Shown: positions 6,168 through 12,310 of the stretch, in pieces
Position numbering within the stretch: the first letter of the stretch is position 1
Layout: every line of letters starts with the position of its first letter
Source: RYN-425 sp035542755
Lineage (GTDB): Bacteria > Patescibacteriota > Saccharimonadia > Saccharimonadales > UBA10212
NCBI GenBank assembly: GCA_035542755.1
Contig: DATKKU010000003.1
Span: 1-12,599 of the forward strand
DNA: 12,599 bases
Direction: 5' to 3'
Notes under the pieces: model-generated
Seen by the model: the letters and a program-made list of their open reading frames with translations, nothing else
Database searches by the model: none
Told to the model about the DNA's origin: nothing
Translations under genes and position numbers: made by a program

Positions 6168-7787
6168 TTACGCCTTTTTGCCTTTTGCTTTAGACTTGGG
6201 CTTATCGTCGGTGGTCGGAGCGGGTGTTGCTTCTAGGGCGGGCTTGGTCGCCGTGGTGCTTTTGTACTGCTTAGCAATCGCGGCGGCTGCAGCCACAATG
6301 TCTTTTTTGGTAGCATCATCAACTTTCTCACCCTTTTGCAGCTTCTCAATAAGCGCCTTGTGTTTTTGGGTCAGCGTGGCCAGCAGGCCGTCTTGAGCAG
6401 CTTTAACTTTATCCAGCGGGACTCCGTCAAAAGCTCCCTCGGTTCCGGCCACAATCGTGACCACTTGCTGCCATACCGATAGCGGCGAATACTGCGGCTG
6501 TTTGAGGAGTTCGGTGAGCAGCACGCCGCGGGTCAGGCGAGCCTGAGTATCGGCATCAAGGTCGCTAGAAAACTGTGAAAAGGCTGCCAGCTCGCGGTAC
6601 TGGGCTAGGTCTAGGCGCAGGCTACCGGCCACCGAGCGGATGGCTGCCGGCTGGGCGGCGCCACCAACGCGCGATACCGACAGACCTACCGAAATAGCCG
6701 GGCGGATACCCTGGTAAAACAGGTCGGTTTCCAGATATATCTGGCCGTCGGTAATAGAAATGACGTTGGTAGGAATGTAGGCGCTAACGTCGCCGGCCTG
6801 GGTTTCAATGATGGGTAAAGCCGTTAGGCTGCCGGCGCCGAGAGCATCCGAAAGTTTTGCGGAGCGCTCCAGCAGGCGGGAGTGCAGGTAAAAGACGTCG
6901 CCCGGATAGGCCTCGCGTCCCGGTGGGCGGCGCAGCAGCAGGCTCATTTGGCGGTAAGCCGTGGCGTGCTTACTTAGGTCGTCGTAGATAATCAGGGCGT
7001 GGCGCTTGTTGTCGCGGAACCACTCGCCCATGGCCGCGCCGGCGTAAGGTGCCAGATATTGCAGGCTGGCCGGGTCGCTGGCGCTGGTAGAGACAATAAT
7101 GGTCTGGTCCATGACGCCTTCGCGCTTTAGGCGCTCTATCAGCCTCGCAACACGGGAATTTTTCTGGCCGATGGCTACATAAATATTGATAACATCGGTC
7201 TTTTGCTTGGCCTGGTTAATCATAGTATCTATAGCAATGGCCGTTTTACCAGTCTGGCGGTCGCCAATAATCAGCTCGCGCTGACCACGGCCAATGGGAA
7301 CCATAGCGTCAATCGCTGTAATACCGGTCAGCAGTGGCTCGTGCACACTCTTTCGTTCAATTACACCCGGAGCTGGGTGCTCTACCGCGCCGCGGGCTTT
7401 GGTTTTGATTTCGGCCTTGCCGTCCAGCGGCCGGCCAAGTGGGTCGACTACTCGGCCAACTAATTCTGGTCCAACGGGAACAGATAAGACCTCGCCGGAA
7501 AGGCGTACTTTGGCACCAGCCCGGACTTCTTCGTCTTCGCCCAGAAGCACGGCACCGATTTCGTCTTCCAGTAGGTTTAGGGCAAAGGCCGTTACCTTGC
7601 CGTGGGTGCCTTCAATCTCAATCATTTCGGCATAGCCGCAGTCGCGCAGGCCATATATCCAGGCCACGCCGTCACCAACTCTGGTAACCACGCCGCTTGA
7701 ACGTTCCTGACCGGTTGAAGCCAAGTCGGCAATCGCCTTTTTAACTTCGTCGGCTAAGCCTTTAACTTCTGTCTCTAAATTCGCCAT
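6168..7787 (-). CDS. atpA: F1Fo ATP synthase subunit alpha
   Basis: A 539-residue regulatory subunit of F1. Numbering from the ATG at 7787, the P-loop GDRQTGKT is at 175-182 and the arginine-finger motif SVSRVGGAAQ has R373. The frame could start one codon earlier at TTG 7790, but GGGAGG (7800-7795) and the TGATG overlap with the atpH stop point to the ATG. Alpha subunits are usually about 505-515 residues. The extra length here is a C-terminal tail (about 508-539) rich in Thr, Ala, Pro and Lys, ending KPKSKAKGKKA. It is probably disordered and basic, with unknown purpose. Confidence 0.97.
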   Translation of the reverse strand: MANLETEVKGLADEVKKAIADLASTGQERSSGVVTRVGDGVAWIYGLRDCGYAEMIEIEGTHGKVTAFALNLLEDEIGAVLLGEDEEVRAGAKVRLSGEVLSVPVGPELVGRVVDPLGRPLDGKAEIKTKARGAVEHPAPGVIERKSVHEPLLTGITAIDAMVPIGRGQRELIIGDRQTGKTAIAIDTMINQAKQKTDVINIYVAIGQKNSRVARLIERLKREGVMDQTIIVSTSASDPASLQYLAPYAGAAMGEWFRDNKRHALIIYDDLSKHATAYRQMSLLLRRPPGREAYPGDVFYLHSRLLERSAKLSDALGAGSLTALPIIETQAGDVSAYIPTNVISITDGQIYLETDLFYQGIRPAISVGLSVSRVGGAAQPAAIRSVAGSLRLDLAQYRELAAFSQFSSDLDADTQARLTRGVLLTELLKQPQYSPLSVWQQVVTIVAGTEGAFDGVPLDKVKAAQDGLLATLTQKHKALIEKLQKGEKVDDATKKDIVAAAAAIAKQYKSTTATKPALEATPAPTTDDKPKSKAKGKKA

Positions 7788-8179
7788 CAAAACGCCTCCC
7801 TAAGTTGATCTAATTTTCGTGATACGGTTCCGTCCCAAACTCGGCCAGCAGTCTCTACTCTAAGGCCGCCGATAACGGACTTGTCCACTGTATTTGCAAG
7901 TAGAACTTGCTCAACACCAGTGGCTTTCTTAATCTCAGTCTTTAAAGCGGCTTCCAGTTGGGGTGATAGAGGCGTAGAGCTAGTGACTTGCGCCGAACTT
8001 AATTTTTGACGCTGCTCTAGCTCCCAGGCAATGTCTCCCAGCAGTAAATCTGCCTGAGCCGCCTGGCCACTTTCAATAAGCTGGGCCGATAATTGTTTAG
8101 CCACAAGCTTGGCCGAGCGGCCGGCAATTAACTGGTCTGCAGCGTAGCGGGCTAAGGCCCGGCGGGATATTTTACTCAT
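7787..8179 (-). CDS. atpH: F1Fo ATP synthase subunit delta (shortened)
   Basis: The peripheral-stalk delta subunit, joining the top of alpha3beta3 to subunit b. It has only 130 residues, against about 175-180 usually. The family N-terminus (RRALARYAADQL, 6-17) and C-terminus (VDKSVIGGLRVETAGRVWDG, 98-117, then SRKLDQLREAF) are both recognisable. The missing length is therefore in the helical N-terminal domain, with only about 70 residues before the C-terminal domain. The start abuts a 104-bp inverted-repeat segment that separates it from atpF. An SD-like GAGG (8193-8190) sits 10 nt before the ATG, inside that segment. The TGA stop overlaps the atpA ATG by one base. Confidence 0.9.
   Translation of the reverse strand: MSKISRRALARYAADQLIAGRSAKLVAKQLSAQLIESGQAAQADLLLGDIAWELEQRQKLSSAQVTSSTPLSPQLEAALKTEIKKATGVEQVLLANTVDKSVIGGLRVETAGRVWDGTVSRKLDQLREAF
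7795..7800 (-). promoter_or_regulatory. Ribosome binding site of atpA
   Basis: Minus-strand GGGAGG, 7 nt before the ATG at 7787 and inside the end of atpH. It is among the strongest SD sequences in the operon, fitting the high stoichiometry needed for alpha. Confidence 0.75.
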
Positions 8180-8289
8180 CCCGTTAGAACCTCAAAGAAG
8201 GTTAAATGCTTATCCGAACGTCCAACCATGCACAACTGTTCAGCCGTCCACTGTGGTGTGGAAGTTAAGTGAGTTCTAACGGGACTCAT
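8176..8289 (-). CDS. Possible 37-residue coupling peptide across the atpF/atpH insert
   Basis: An open frame runs from the ATG duplicated at the atpF stop (8289-8287) to a TGA (8178-8176). It overlaps atpF by ATGA at its start and atpH by ATGA at its end. The peptide begins MSPVRTHLTS and ends LTFFEVLTG; no domain is recognised. It has no dedicated strong SD, so translation would depend on reinitiation by ribosomes finishing atpF. It may be meaningless as a protein while carrying ribosomes through the insert to atpH, or it may be chance. Confidence 0.25.
   Translation of the reverse strand: MSPVRTHLTSTPQWTAEQLCMVGRSDKHLTFFEVLTG
8180..8283. mobile_element. MITE-like insertion at the atpF/atpH junction
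   Basis: A 104-bp segment with perfect 11-bp terminal inverted repeats: CCCGTTAGAAC (8180-8190) and GTTCTAACGGG (8273-8283). It is flanked directly by the perfect direct repeat ACTCAT (8174-8179 and 8284-8289). This is the architecture of a small non-autonomous transposon with a 6-bp target duplication. Removing one repeat and the segment leaves CGATGAGTAAA on the minus strand, an ATGA overlap joining the atpF stop and atpH start. As RNA, the ends would form an 11-bp stem, extended by three pairs past a bulge, ending exactly before the atpH ATG and partly covering its SD. No transposase is encoded and no IS family is recognised. A purely regulatory hairpin is the alternative. Confidence 0.6.
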
Positions 8290-8819
8290 CGGGCTACCCC
8301 TTTTATAACGCGCTCAATCAGCGACATGTCGTTTTTGGCGTCCAGCTTTTCTTCTATAACTTTTTCGCTGACGTCGGCTACAAGAACTGCCAGCTCCTTG
8401 CGCAGTTCTTGGCGCAGCTTGTCGCGTTCTTGCCCCAGGCGGGCCTCAGCATCTTTGACGATTAGCTCGGCTCGGGCAGCGGCGGCGTTCTCGGCATCAT
8501 TAATAGCTTGCTTGGCGGCCTTTTTGGCTTCGGCTAGGGCTTCGTCGGCCTGATTCCTTGCCTTGTCTAGTATTTCTTCAGAGCGGGCCGCTGCTTTAGC
8601 CAGAGTTTCTTCAGTTTGCTTGGCGTGCTCCAAACTTTGCTCCAAAGTTTTGCGGCGGTCATCAATCGTTTTTACCAGCGGTGGCAGCGCCCAGCGCTTA
8701 AGCACGTAAAGCACAATTACAAAGGTCACCAGCTGGAAAACAAACTCCTTAAGATTGATGTTAAAAGCACCAATCCCGCTGGAACTACCGTCTGCAAATT
8801 GTGGAACTAGGTATAGCAA
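8286..8819 (-). CDS. atpF: F1Fo ATP synthase subunit b
   Basis: A 177-residue peripheral-stalk subunit. A short N-terminal segment is followed by one membrane helix (about 24-42, EFVFQLVTFVIVLYVL) and then a long charged Ala/Glu/Lys/Arg coiled coil (about 52-165) that dimerises and holds delta. The start codon is TTG at 8819: the codon just upstream is an in-frame TAG, there is no ATG nearby, and GAGGAG lies 9 nt upstream at the end of atpE. Its TGA stop lies in the ATGAGT hexamer that is duplicated on the other side of the insert before atpH. Confidence 0.95.
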   Translation of the reverse strand: MLYLVPQFADGSSSGIGAFNINLKEFVFQLVTFVIVLYVLKRWALPPLVKTIDDRRKTLEQSLEHAKQTEETLAKAAARSEEILDKARNQADEALAEAKKAAKQAINDAENAAAARAELIVKDAEARLGQERDKLRQELRKELAVLVADVSEKVIEEKLDAKNDMSLIERVIKGVAR

Positions 8820-8834
8820 CTAGACGTTCTCCTC

Positions 8835-9053
8835 TTAGGACGTAGTAAAAAGTATTAATAGTACAAAGGCTAGTACCGCATCAACCAGACCAATCATGAT
8901 GAAGGCCGTGGATAAAATCTGACCCCTAATTTCTGGGTTGCGGCCAACGGCGCCGACAACGGCAGCTCCGATTAAGCCAACACCAATGGCCGGACCAATG
9001 GCACCTAGTCCGATGGTCAGACCTTTGATTAATGACGGATCTACATGTTCCAT
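8835..9053 (-). CDS. atpE: F1Fo ATP synthase subunit c
   Basis: A 72-residue proteolipid forming the rotor ring, with two transmembrane helices. The glycine-rich first helix is GLGAIGPAIGVGLIGAAVVG (15-34), the polar loop is GRNPE (37-41, in place of the usual RQP), and the second helix carries the ion-binding carboxylate D58 in GLVDA. Aspartate is the residue used in E. coli, while most bacteria use Glu. The position of the Na+-coordinating Gln of sodium-dependent rings is V25, so proton coupling is inferred. AAGGAG lies 9 nt upstream of the ATG. A 51-bp gap to atpB contains a 10-bp direct repeat. Confidence 0.96.
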   Translation of the reverse strand: MEHVDPSLIKGLTIGLGAIGPAIGVGLIGAAVVGAVGRNPEIRGQILSTAFIMIGLVDAVLAFVLLILFTTS

Positions 9054-9067
9054 AACTTTTTGCTCCT

Positions 9068-9102
9068 TTAACTTACTTTCTTAAACTATCAATTAACTTA
9101 CT
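9068..9102. repeat. Short direct repeat in the atpB-atpE spacer
   Basis: TTAACTTACT occurs at 9068-9077 and 9093-9102, a 25-bp period in the AT-rich spacer. The copy nearer atpE overlaps the A-rich context of its SD. No function is assigned; it may affect translation of atpE. Confidence 0.4.
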
Positions 9103-9104
9103 CA

Positions 9105-9911
9105 TTAACTCTCCGCAGCCGCCGGGGCGGCATGGTTATTGTGCTCCTCCTCGTGCGAGGTAGCTCCCATCACCAAATACGTGGATGTTAATATCATAAA
9201 CAAATACGCCTGCACAAGCGAGAAGAAAATCTCCAAAAACATAATTGGCACGCTGGCCGCCCAACCGAAGTTACCAGCCAGCTGTAAAATGGCCGACAGC
9301 AGGGCCTCGCCGCCGTAAATAACTCCAAAAAGCCTCAGCGACAAGGTGACCAGCCGCAGCAGTTCGCTAAAGATTTCGTTTAAGCCGATAAATATATTGC
9401 CGGGCTTCCACCACTTTTTAGTGAAGTAATAATGAAAGCGTCCGCCAAAGCCCAGCTCCTGAAAAGCATAAATTTGGACAATCGTTAGGCTTAAAACGGC
9501 TAGCGCCAAAGTGGAGTTAAGGTCGGTGGTAAACGATCTAAAAAGCGGCACATTCTCGCCGCCGGTGTGCAGCGTTATGGTCTCTACGCCCGGCAGCAGG
9601 CCGCTAAAATTGGAGGCCAAGATAAATATAAATAAGGTTAGCAGCAGCGGGAAAAAGCGCTTGGCCTTTTGCCTATCACCAAACGATTCGGTGACAATTC
9701 CAAGTATTAGTTCAACCAGGCCCTCCACCCAGTAGGCAAATTTACTTTTAGGCCAGGTTTGGCTGGCCCGGGCGGCTATCAAAAAAAACGTTACTACAAA
9801 GATGGCGGTTAGAACTCCGGTAAGCATGCTGTTAGTTACCGGCAGCGGGCCAACGTTAAAAAGTCGCTCCGGTGCCAGCGGCGCCGTAACAATTGAAAAA
9901 ACGGACATCAT
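9105..9911 (-). CDS. atpB: F1Fo ATP synthase subunit a
   Basis: A 268-residue stator membrane subunit carrying the proton half-channels. The essential arginine is R193 in LSLRLFG. The acidic residue equivalent to E. coli E219 is E202, E227 occupies the position of E. coli H245, and the conserved Gln is Q234 in VQAYLFMILTSTYL. The usual RLFGN reads RLFGV (V197), losing a widely conserved Asn. The C-terminal tail is His/Glu/Ala-rich (SHEEEHNNHAAPAAAES). The start is ATGATG (9911 or 9908), preceded by a G-rich SD (GGGGGTGG). It is the first gene of the operon; no atpI is seen. Confidence 0.96.
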   Translation of the reverse strand: MMSVFSIVTAPLAPERLFNVGPLPVTNSMLTGVLTAIFVVTFFLIAARASQTWPKSKFAYWVEGLVELILGIVTESFGDRQKAKRFFPLLLTLFIFILASNFSGLLPGVETITLHTGGENVPLFRSFTTDLNSTLALAVLSLTIVQIYAFQELGFGGRFHYYFTKKWWKPGNIFIGLNEIFSELLRLVTLSLRLFGVIYGGEALLSAILQLAGNFGWAASVPIMFLEIFFSLVQAYLFMILTSTYLVMGATSHEEEHNNHAAPAAAES

Positions 9912-9945
9912 AAACAGACCACCCCCACGCTAGCAGGTACGGCTG

Positions 9946-9960
9946 GCCGCCTTAGGCGGC
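9946..9960 (-). promoter_or_regulatory. Hairpin in the atp operon leader
   Basis: GCCGCC and GGCGGC form a 6-bp GC stem with a 3-nt loop inside the predicted leader of about 78 nt of the atp operon. No U-tract follows on either strand, so it is not a terminator. It could influence mRNA stability or atpB translation. Confidence 0.35.
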
Positions 9961-9995
9961 TGGTCGCAGATGTCCACTCACAAAACATTTTTATT

Positions 9996-10004
9996 ATTGT
10001 ATCA
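9996..10004 (-). promoter_or_regulatory. Extended -10 promoter of the atp operon
   Basis: Minus-strand TGATACAAT (10004-9996) fits an extended -10 element (TGnTAnAAT). No good -35 is visible, as allowed for extended -10 promoters. Transcription would start near 9989. Confidence 0.45.
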
Positions 10005-10057
10005 GTTTTACGCGCGGCTTTCCAGATTAAGTTAGAGGTATTTTGCCCCAGGTTTTA

Positions 10058-10063
10058 TATAAT
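10058..10063 (+). promoter_or_regulatory. -10 box of zwf
   Basis: A perfect TATAAT lies 12 nt before the ATG at 10076. The start site would fall at about 10070-10072, leaving a leader of only about 4-6 nt. No clear -35 and no SD are present. Confidence 0.5.
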
Positions 10064-10075
10064 TAGGTTTAGCAG

Positions 10076-11416
10076 ATGGATAAAATGACCAAAGCCACAC
10101 CGACCATAATAGTGATTTTTGGTGTGACCGGTGACTTATCACATCGTTACCTTTTGCCAGCTCTAGCGGCCATTTGTGAAGCCGGTCAGCTGCCGCCAGA
10201 TTTTAAAATTTTAGGGCTGTCGCGCCGGGCCATAAAAAATGAGGACGTATTTAGGGCCGGCGAAAAGGTGCTGGCCGCTCACAGCCAAGTTTTTCAGATG
10301 GATTTAGCCGACGCCGAGGCCTATAAATCTTTGGCCGATAAGCTGGACGAGCTATCAGGCGCTATGAGCAAAAAACCGCAGATAATTTTTTATCTGGCGG
10401 TGCCGCCGGCTGGAGTGCTGCAAATTATCAGCAGCCTGGGCCGGGCCGGCCTAAACCAGCCGCGCTTTAAACTGCTGCTAGAAAAGCCCTTCGGCACCGA
10501 CCTATACTCGGCGCGCGAGCTAATCGGCGAGACGGCCAAGTATTTTTCAGAAGACCAAGTCTATAGGATTGACCACTATCTGGCTAAGGAAATGGCCCAA
10601 AACATCACGGTCTTTTTGGGCAGCAACAGCATCATTCAGGGCGTTTGGAGCCGGCATTTTATAGAGAGCATAGACATTATCGTCGCCGAGAAAATTGATA
10701 TTGAGGGCCGCGCCCCATTTTACGAGGCCACCGGGGCCCTGCGCGATGTTGGCCAAAGTCATTTGCTGCAGCTGGCGGCCCTAACCTTAATGGAACCGTG
10801 CAGCGACATTTTTGATTTTGAGGAAATCCCGCGCCGCCGGCTGGCGGCTCTGGCGCAGCTTATGCCGCCAGCCGCCGACAAATTCTCGCAGCTTGTTCGC
10901 AGAGCTCAATATAAGGGCTATGACGCCGAGGTCAAAAATTCCGGCACCAAAACCGAAACTTTTTTTGACATAACTCTAAGCTCGCAGGACCCGCGCTGGG
11001 AGGGCGTGCCAATTCGCTTGGTTAGCGGCAAGGCGCTGGATAAAAAGCTGACAGAAATTAGGGTTAAGTTTAAGCGGATGCAGGACTCGGCGGACTTGTT
11101 GGTACTGCGGATTCAGCCAAAAGAAGGCATGGAGCTATACCTATGGGTCAAAGAGCCTGGTTACGAGCGCAAGCTAAAACGCTTGCCGCTTAGTTTTGAC
11201 TACGGTCAGCACTTTGGCCGCCTGCCGGATGCCTACGAGCAGGTGCTGTTGGACGCTATGAAGTCTAACCATAGTTTGTTTGCAAGCTCGGCCGAAGTTT
11301 TGGAAAGCTGGAGAGTTTTGCAGCCAATTTTAGAGCACTGGGGCATGGATAGCAGCGACCTAAAAGCCTATAAAAAAGGCAGCCAGCTAGAACAGGTCGC
11401 GGGCGATAAGGTATAA
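10076..11416 (+). CDS. zwf: Glucose-6-phosphate dehydrogenase
   Basis: Oxidises glucose 6-phosphate to 6-phosphogluconolactone with NAD(P)+, the entry to the oxidative pentose phosphate pathway. The nucleotide-binding signature is FGVTGDLSHRYLLPAL (15-30). EKPFG is at 136-140, the active-site block RIDHYLAKE is at 164-172 (H167, K171), and the catalytic His is H229 in GALRDVGQSHLLQ. RWEGVPIRLVSGKAL (307-321) matches the C-terminal domain. Differences from the Leuconostoc enzyme: GDLAKRK reads GDLSHRY, so Y25 replaces a substrate-binding Lys; the Gly of HYLGK is Ala; QNH reads QSH. R50 matches the Arg that favours NADP+. At 446 residues it is shorter than the usual 480-510. An alternative start is M4 (10085). 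Confidence 0.93.
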   Translation: MDKMTKATPTIIVIFGVTGDLSHRYLLPALAAICEAGQLPPDFKILGLSRRAIKNEDVFRAGEKVLAAHSQVFQMDLADAEAYKSLADKLDELSGAMSKKPQIIFYLAVPPAGVLQIISSLGRAGLNQPRFKLLLEKPFGTDLYSARELIGETAKYFSEDQVYRIDHYLAKEMAQNITVFLGSNSIIQGVWSRHFIESIDIIVAEKIDIEGRAPFYEATGALRDVGQSHLLQLAALTLMEPCSDIFDFEEIPRRRLAALAQLMPPAADKFSQLVRRAQYKGYDAEVKNSGTKTETFFDITLSSQDPRWEGVPIRLVSGKALDKKLTEIRVKFKRMQDSADLLVLRIQPKEGMELYLWVKEPGYERKLKRLPLSFDYGQHFGRLPDAYEQVLLDAMKSNHSLFASSAEVLESWRVLQPILEHWGMDSSDLKAYKKGSQLEQVAGDKV

Positions 11417-11417
11417 T
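11412..11417 (+). promoter_or_regulatory. -10 box of the ABC ATPase gene
   Basis: A perfect TATAAT overlaps the zwf stop region and ends 8 nt before the ATG at 11426. The predicted start site is at or next to the ATG. AGAACA at 11389-11394 is a weak -35 with a 17-bp spacer. The hexamer could be a chance result of GTA TAA TAG. Confidence 0.35.
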
Positions 11418-11425
11418 AGATAGTA

Positions 11426-12232
11426 ATGTCACAATCCGTGATCGTCGCTGAGAACGTCGTAAAAAAATTCGACGAAGTGGTAGCCGTTGATGGCATCAGC
11501 TTTGATGTTAAGGCCGGTGAGATTTTTGCATTCCTGGGTCCCAACGGCGCTGGCAAGAGTACAACCATCAGCATGCTAACAACCATGCTGCGGCCCACCA
11601 GCGGGCGCTTGCTGCTAAATGGTCACGACGTAACGAAAGAACAAGCCTCGGCCCGCCGGTCGTTTGGAATTGTTTTTCAGGACCCGGCACTTGAGGAAGA
11701 ATTGACGGCTTACGAGAACATGAAAGTCCACGCCGTACTTTATTCTATTCCTAAAAAAGAGCAGGCCCCGAGAATTGAAGAGCTTTTAAAACTGGTAGAT
11801 TTGTGGGAGCGCCGCGACAGCTATGTTAAGACTTATTCCGGTGGAATGCGTCGGCGGCTGGAGATTGCCCGTGGCCTAATGCACCACCCCAAAATTTTAT
11901 TTTTAGACGAGCCAACACTGGGGCTAGACACTCAGACCCGCAATCTGCTTTGGGAATATGTAGAAAAGCTCAACAAAAAAGAGGGCATGACGATTTTCTT
12001 TACCACTCACTATCTGGACGAGGCCGAGGCTGTTGCTCAGCGGATTGCCATTATTGACCACGGAAAGATAATTGCTACCGGTACCGCCAAGCAGCTGGCG
12101 ACTCAGACCAAGACCAAAAGCCTAGAAGATGCGTATCTGGAGTTAACCGGCAAAACGGTGCGCGACGAAACCAGTCTCAAAAACGACGGTCTAAACGTCC
12201 GTGGGGCAATGCAGCGGCAGAGGTTGCGCTAG
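11426..12232 (+). CDS. ABC-2 type exporter ATP-binding protein (DrrA/NodI-like)
   Basis: A 268-residue ATPase of a drug, polysaccharide or lipid ABC exporter; it acts on the cytoplasmic face with the permease that follows. Motifs in order: Walker A GPNGAGKST (38-46), Q-loop Q85, signature YSGGM (137-141), Walker B ILFLDEP (157-163), D-loop GLD (166-168), and H-loop H195. The C-terminal SLEDAYLELTG (232-242) is characteristic of the DrrA/CcmA-like subgroup paired with ABC-2 permeases. There is no usable SD (AAGG is 15 nt upstream), and a TATAAT lies 8 nt upstream, consistent with a leaderless message, although read-through from zwf (9-bp gap) is equally possible. The TAG stop overlaps a GTG (12232). 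Confidence 0.93.
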   Translation: MSQSVIVAENVVKKFDEVVAVDGISFDVKAGEIFAFLGPNGAGKSTTISMLTTMLRPTSGRLLLNGHDVTKEQASARRSFGIVFQDPALEEELTAYENMKVHAVLYSIPKKEQAPRIEELLKLVDLWERRDSYVKTYSGGMRRRLEIARGLMHHPKILFLDEPTLGLDTQTRNLLWEYVEKLNKKEGMTIFFTTHYLDEAEAVAQRIAIIDHGKIIATGTAKQLATQTKTKSLEDAYLELTGKTVRDETSLKNDGLNVRGAMQRQRLR

Positions 12233-12306
12233 TGGATTTCGTTATGGCTAAGTATTTGATTAACGATAAAATCTGTCGTCTCGCTGGCGGAGAGGCGGAG
12301 CTCTAA
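12232..12306 (+). CDS. Possible 24-residue coupling peptide in the ABC spacer
   Basis: A short frame starting at a GTG that overlaps the ATPase stop (TAGTG) runs to a TAA 4 nt before the permease ATG. It has no recognisable product. If translated by reinitiation it would carry ribosomes to the permease start. Length and context are weak evidence. Confidence 0.15.
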   Translation: MDFVMAKYLINDKICRLAGGEAEL

Positions 12307-12310
12307 CGGG
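12238..12310. mobile_element. Possible degenerate MITE-like insert at the ABC ATPase/permease junction
   Basis: This 73-bp spacer has imperfect terminal inverted repeats: TTCGTTATGGCT (12238-12249) against AGCTCTAACGGG (12299-12310), 8 of 12 matches as DNA and 11 of 12 pairs as RNA counting G-U. It is flanked by GTGGAT (12232-12237) and ATGGAT (12311-12316). The right end shares TCTAACGGG, followed at once by ATG, with the atpF/atpH element, and an SD-like GGAG (12297-12300) is 10 nt before the ATG, the same distance as there. Removing it restores a TAGTG stop/start overlap. The internal sequences of the two segments do not obviously match, so kinship is tentative. Confidence 0.35.

Noticed and set aside
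7294..7635. Long plus-strand frames antisense to atpA and other genes
   Set aside because: These are shadows of well-conserved atp genes in GC-rich codons. They lack SDs and recognisable domains.
7788..7790. TTG as the start of atpA
   Set aside because: The adjacent ATG at 7787 has better SD spacing and forms the TGATG coupling with atpH.
8286..8819. UGA recoding (Gracilibacteria-type code)
   Set aside because: atpF, atpH and atpG all end at TGA at the expected family length, so UGA is a stop.
9946..9960. Terminator between atpB and zwf
   Set aside because: The GC hairpin has no U-tract on either strand and lies between divergent genes, where no terminator is needed.
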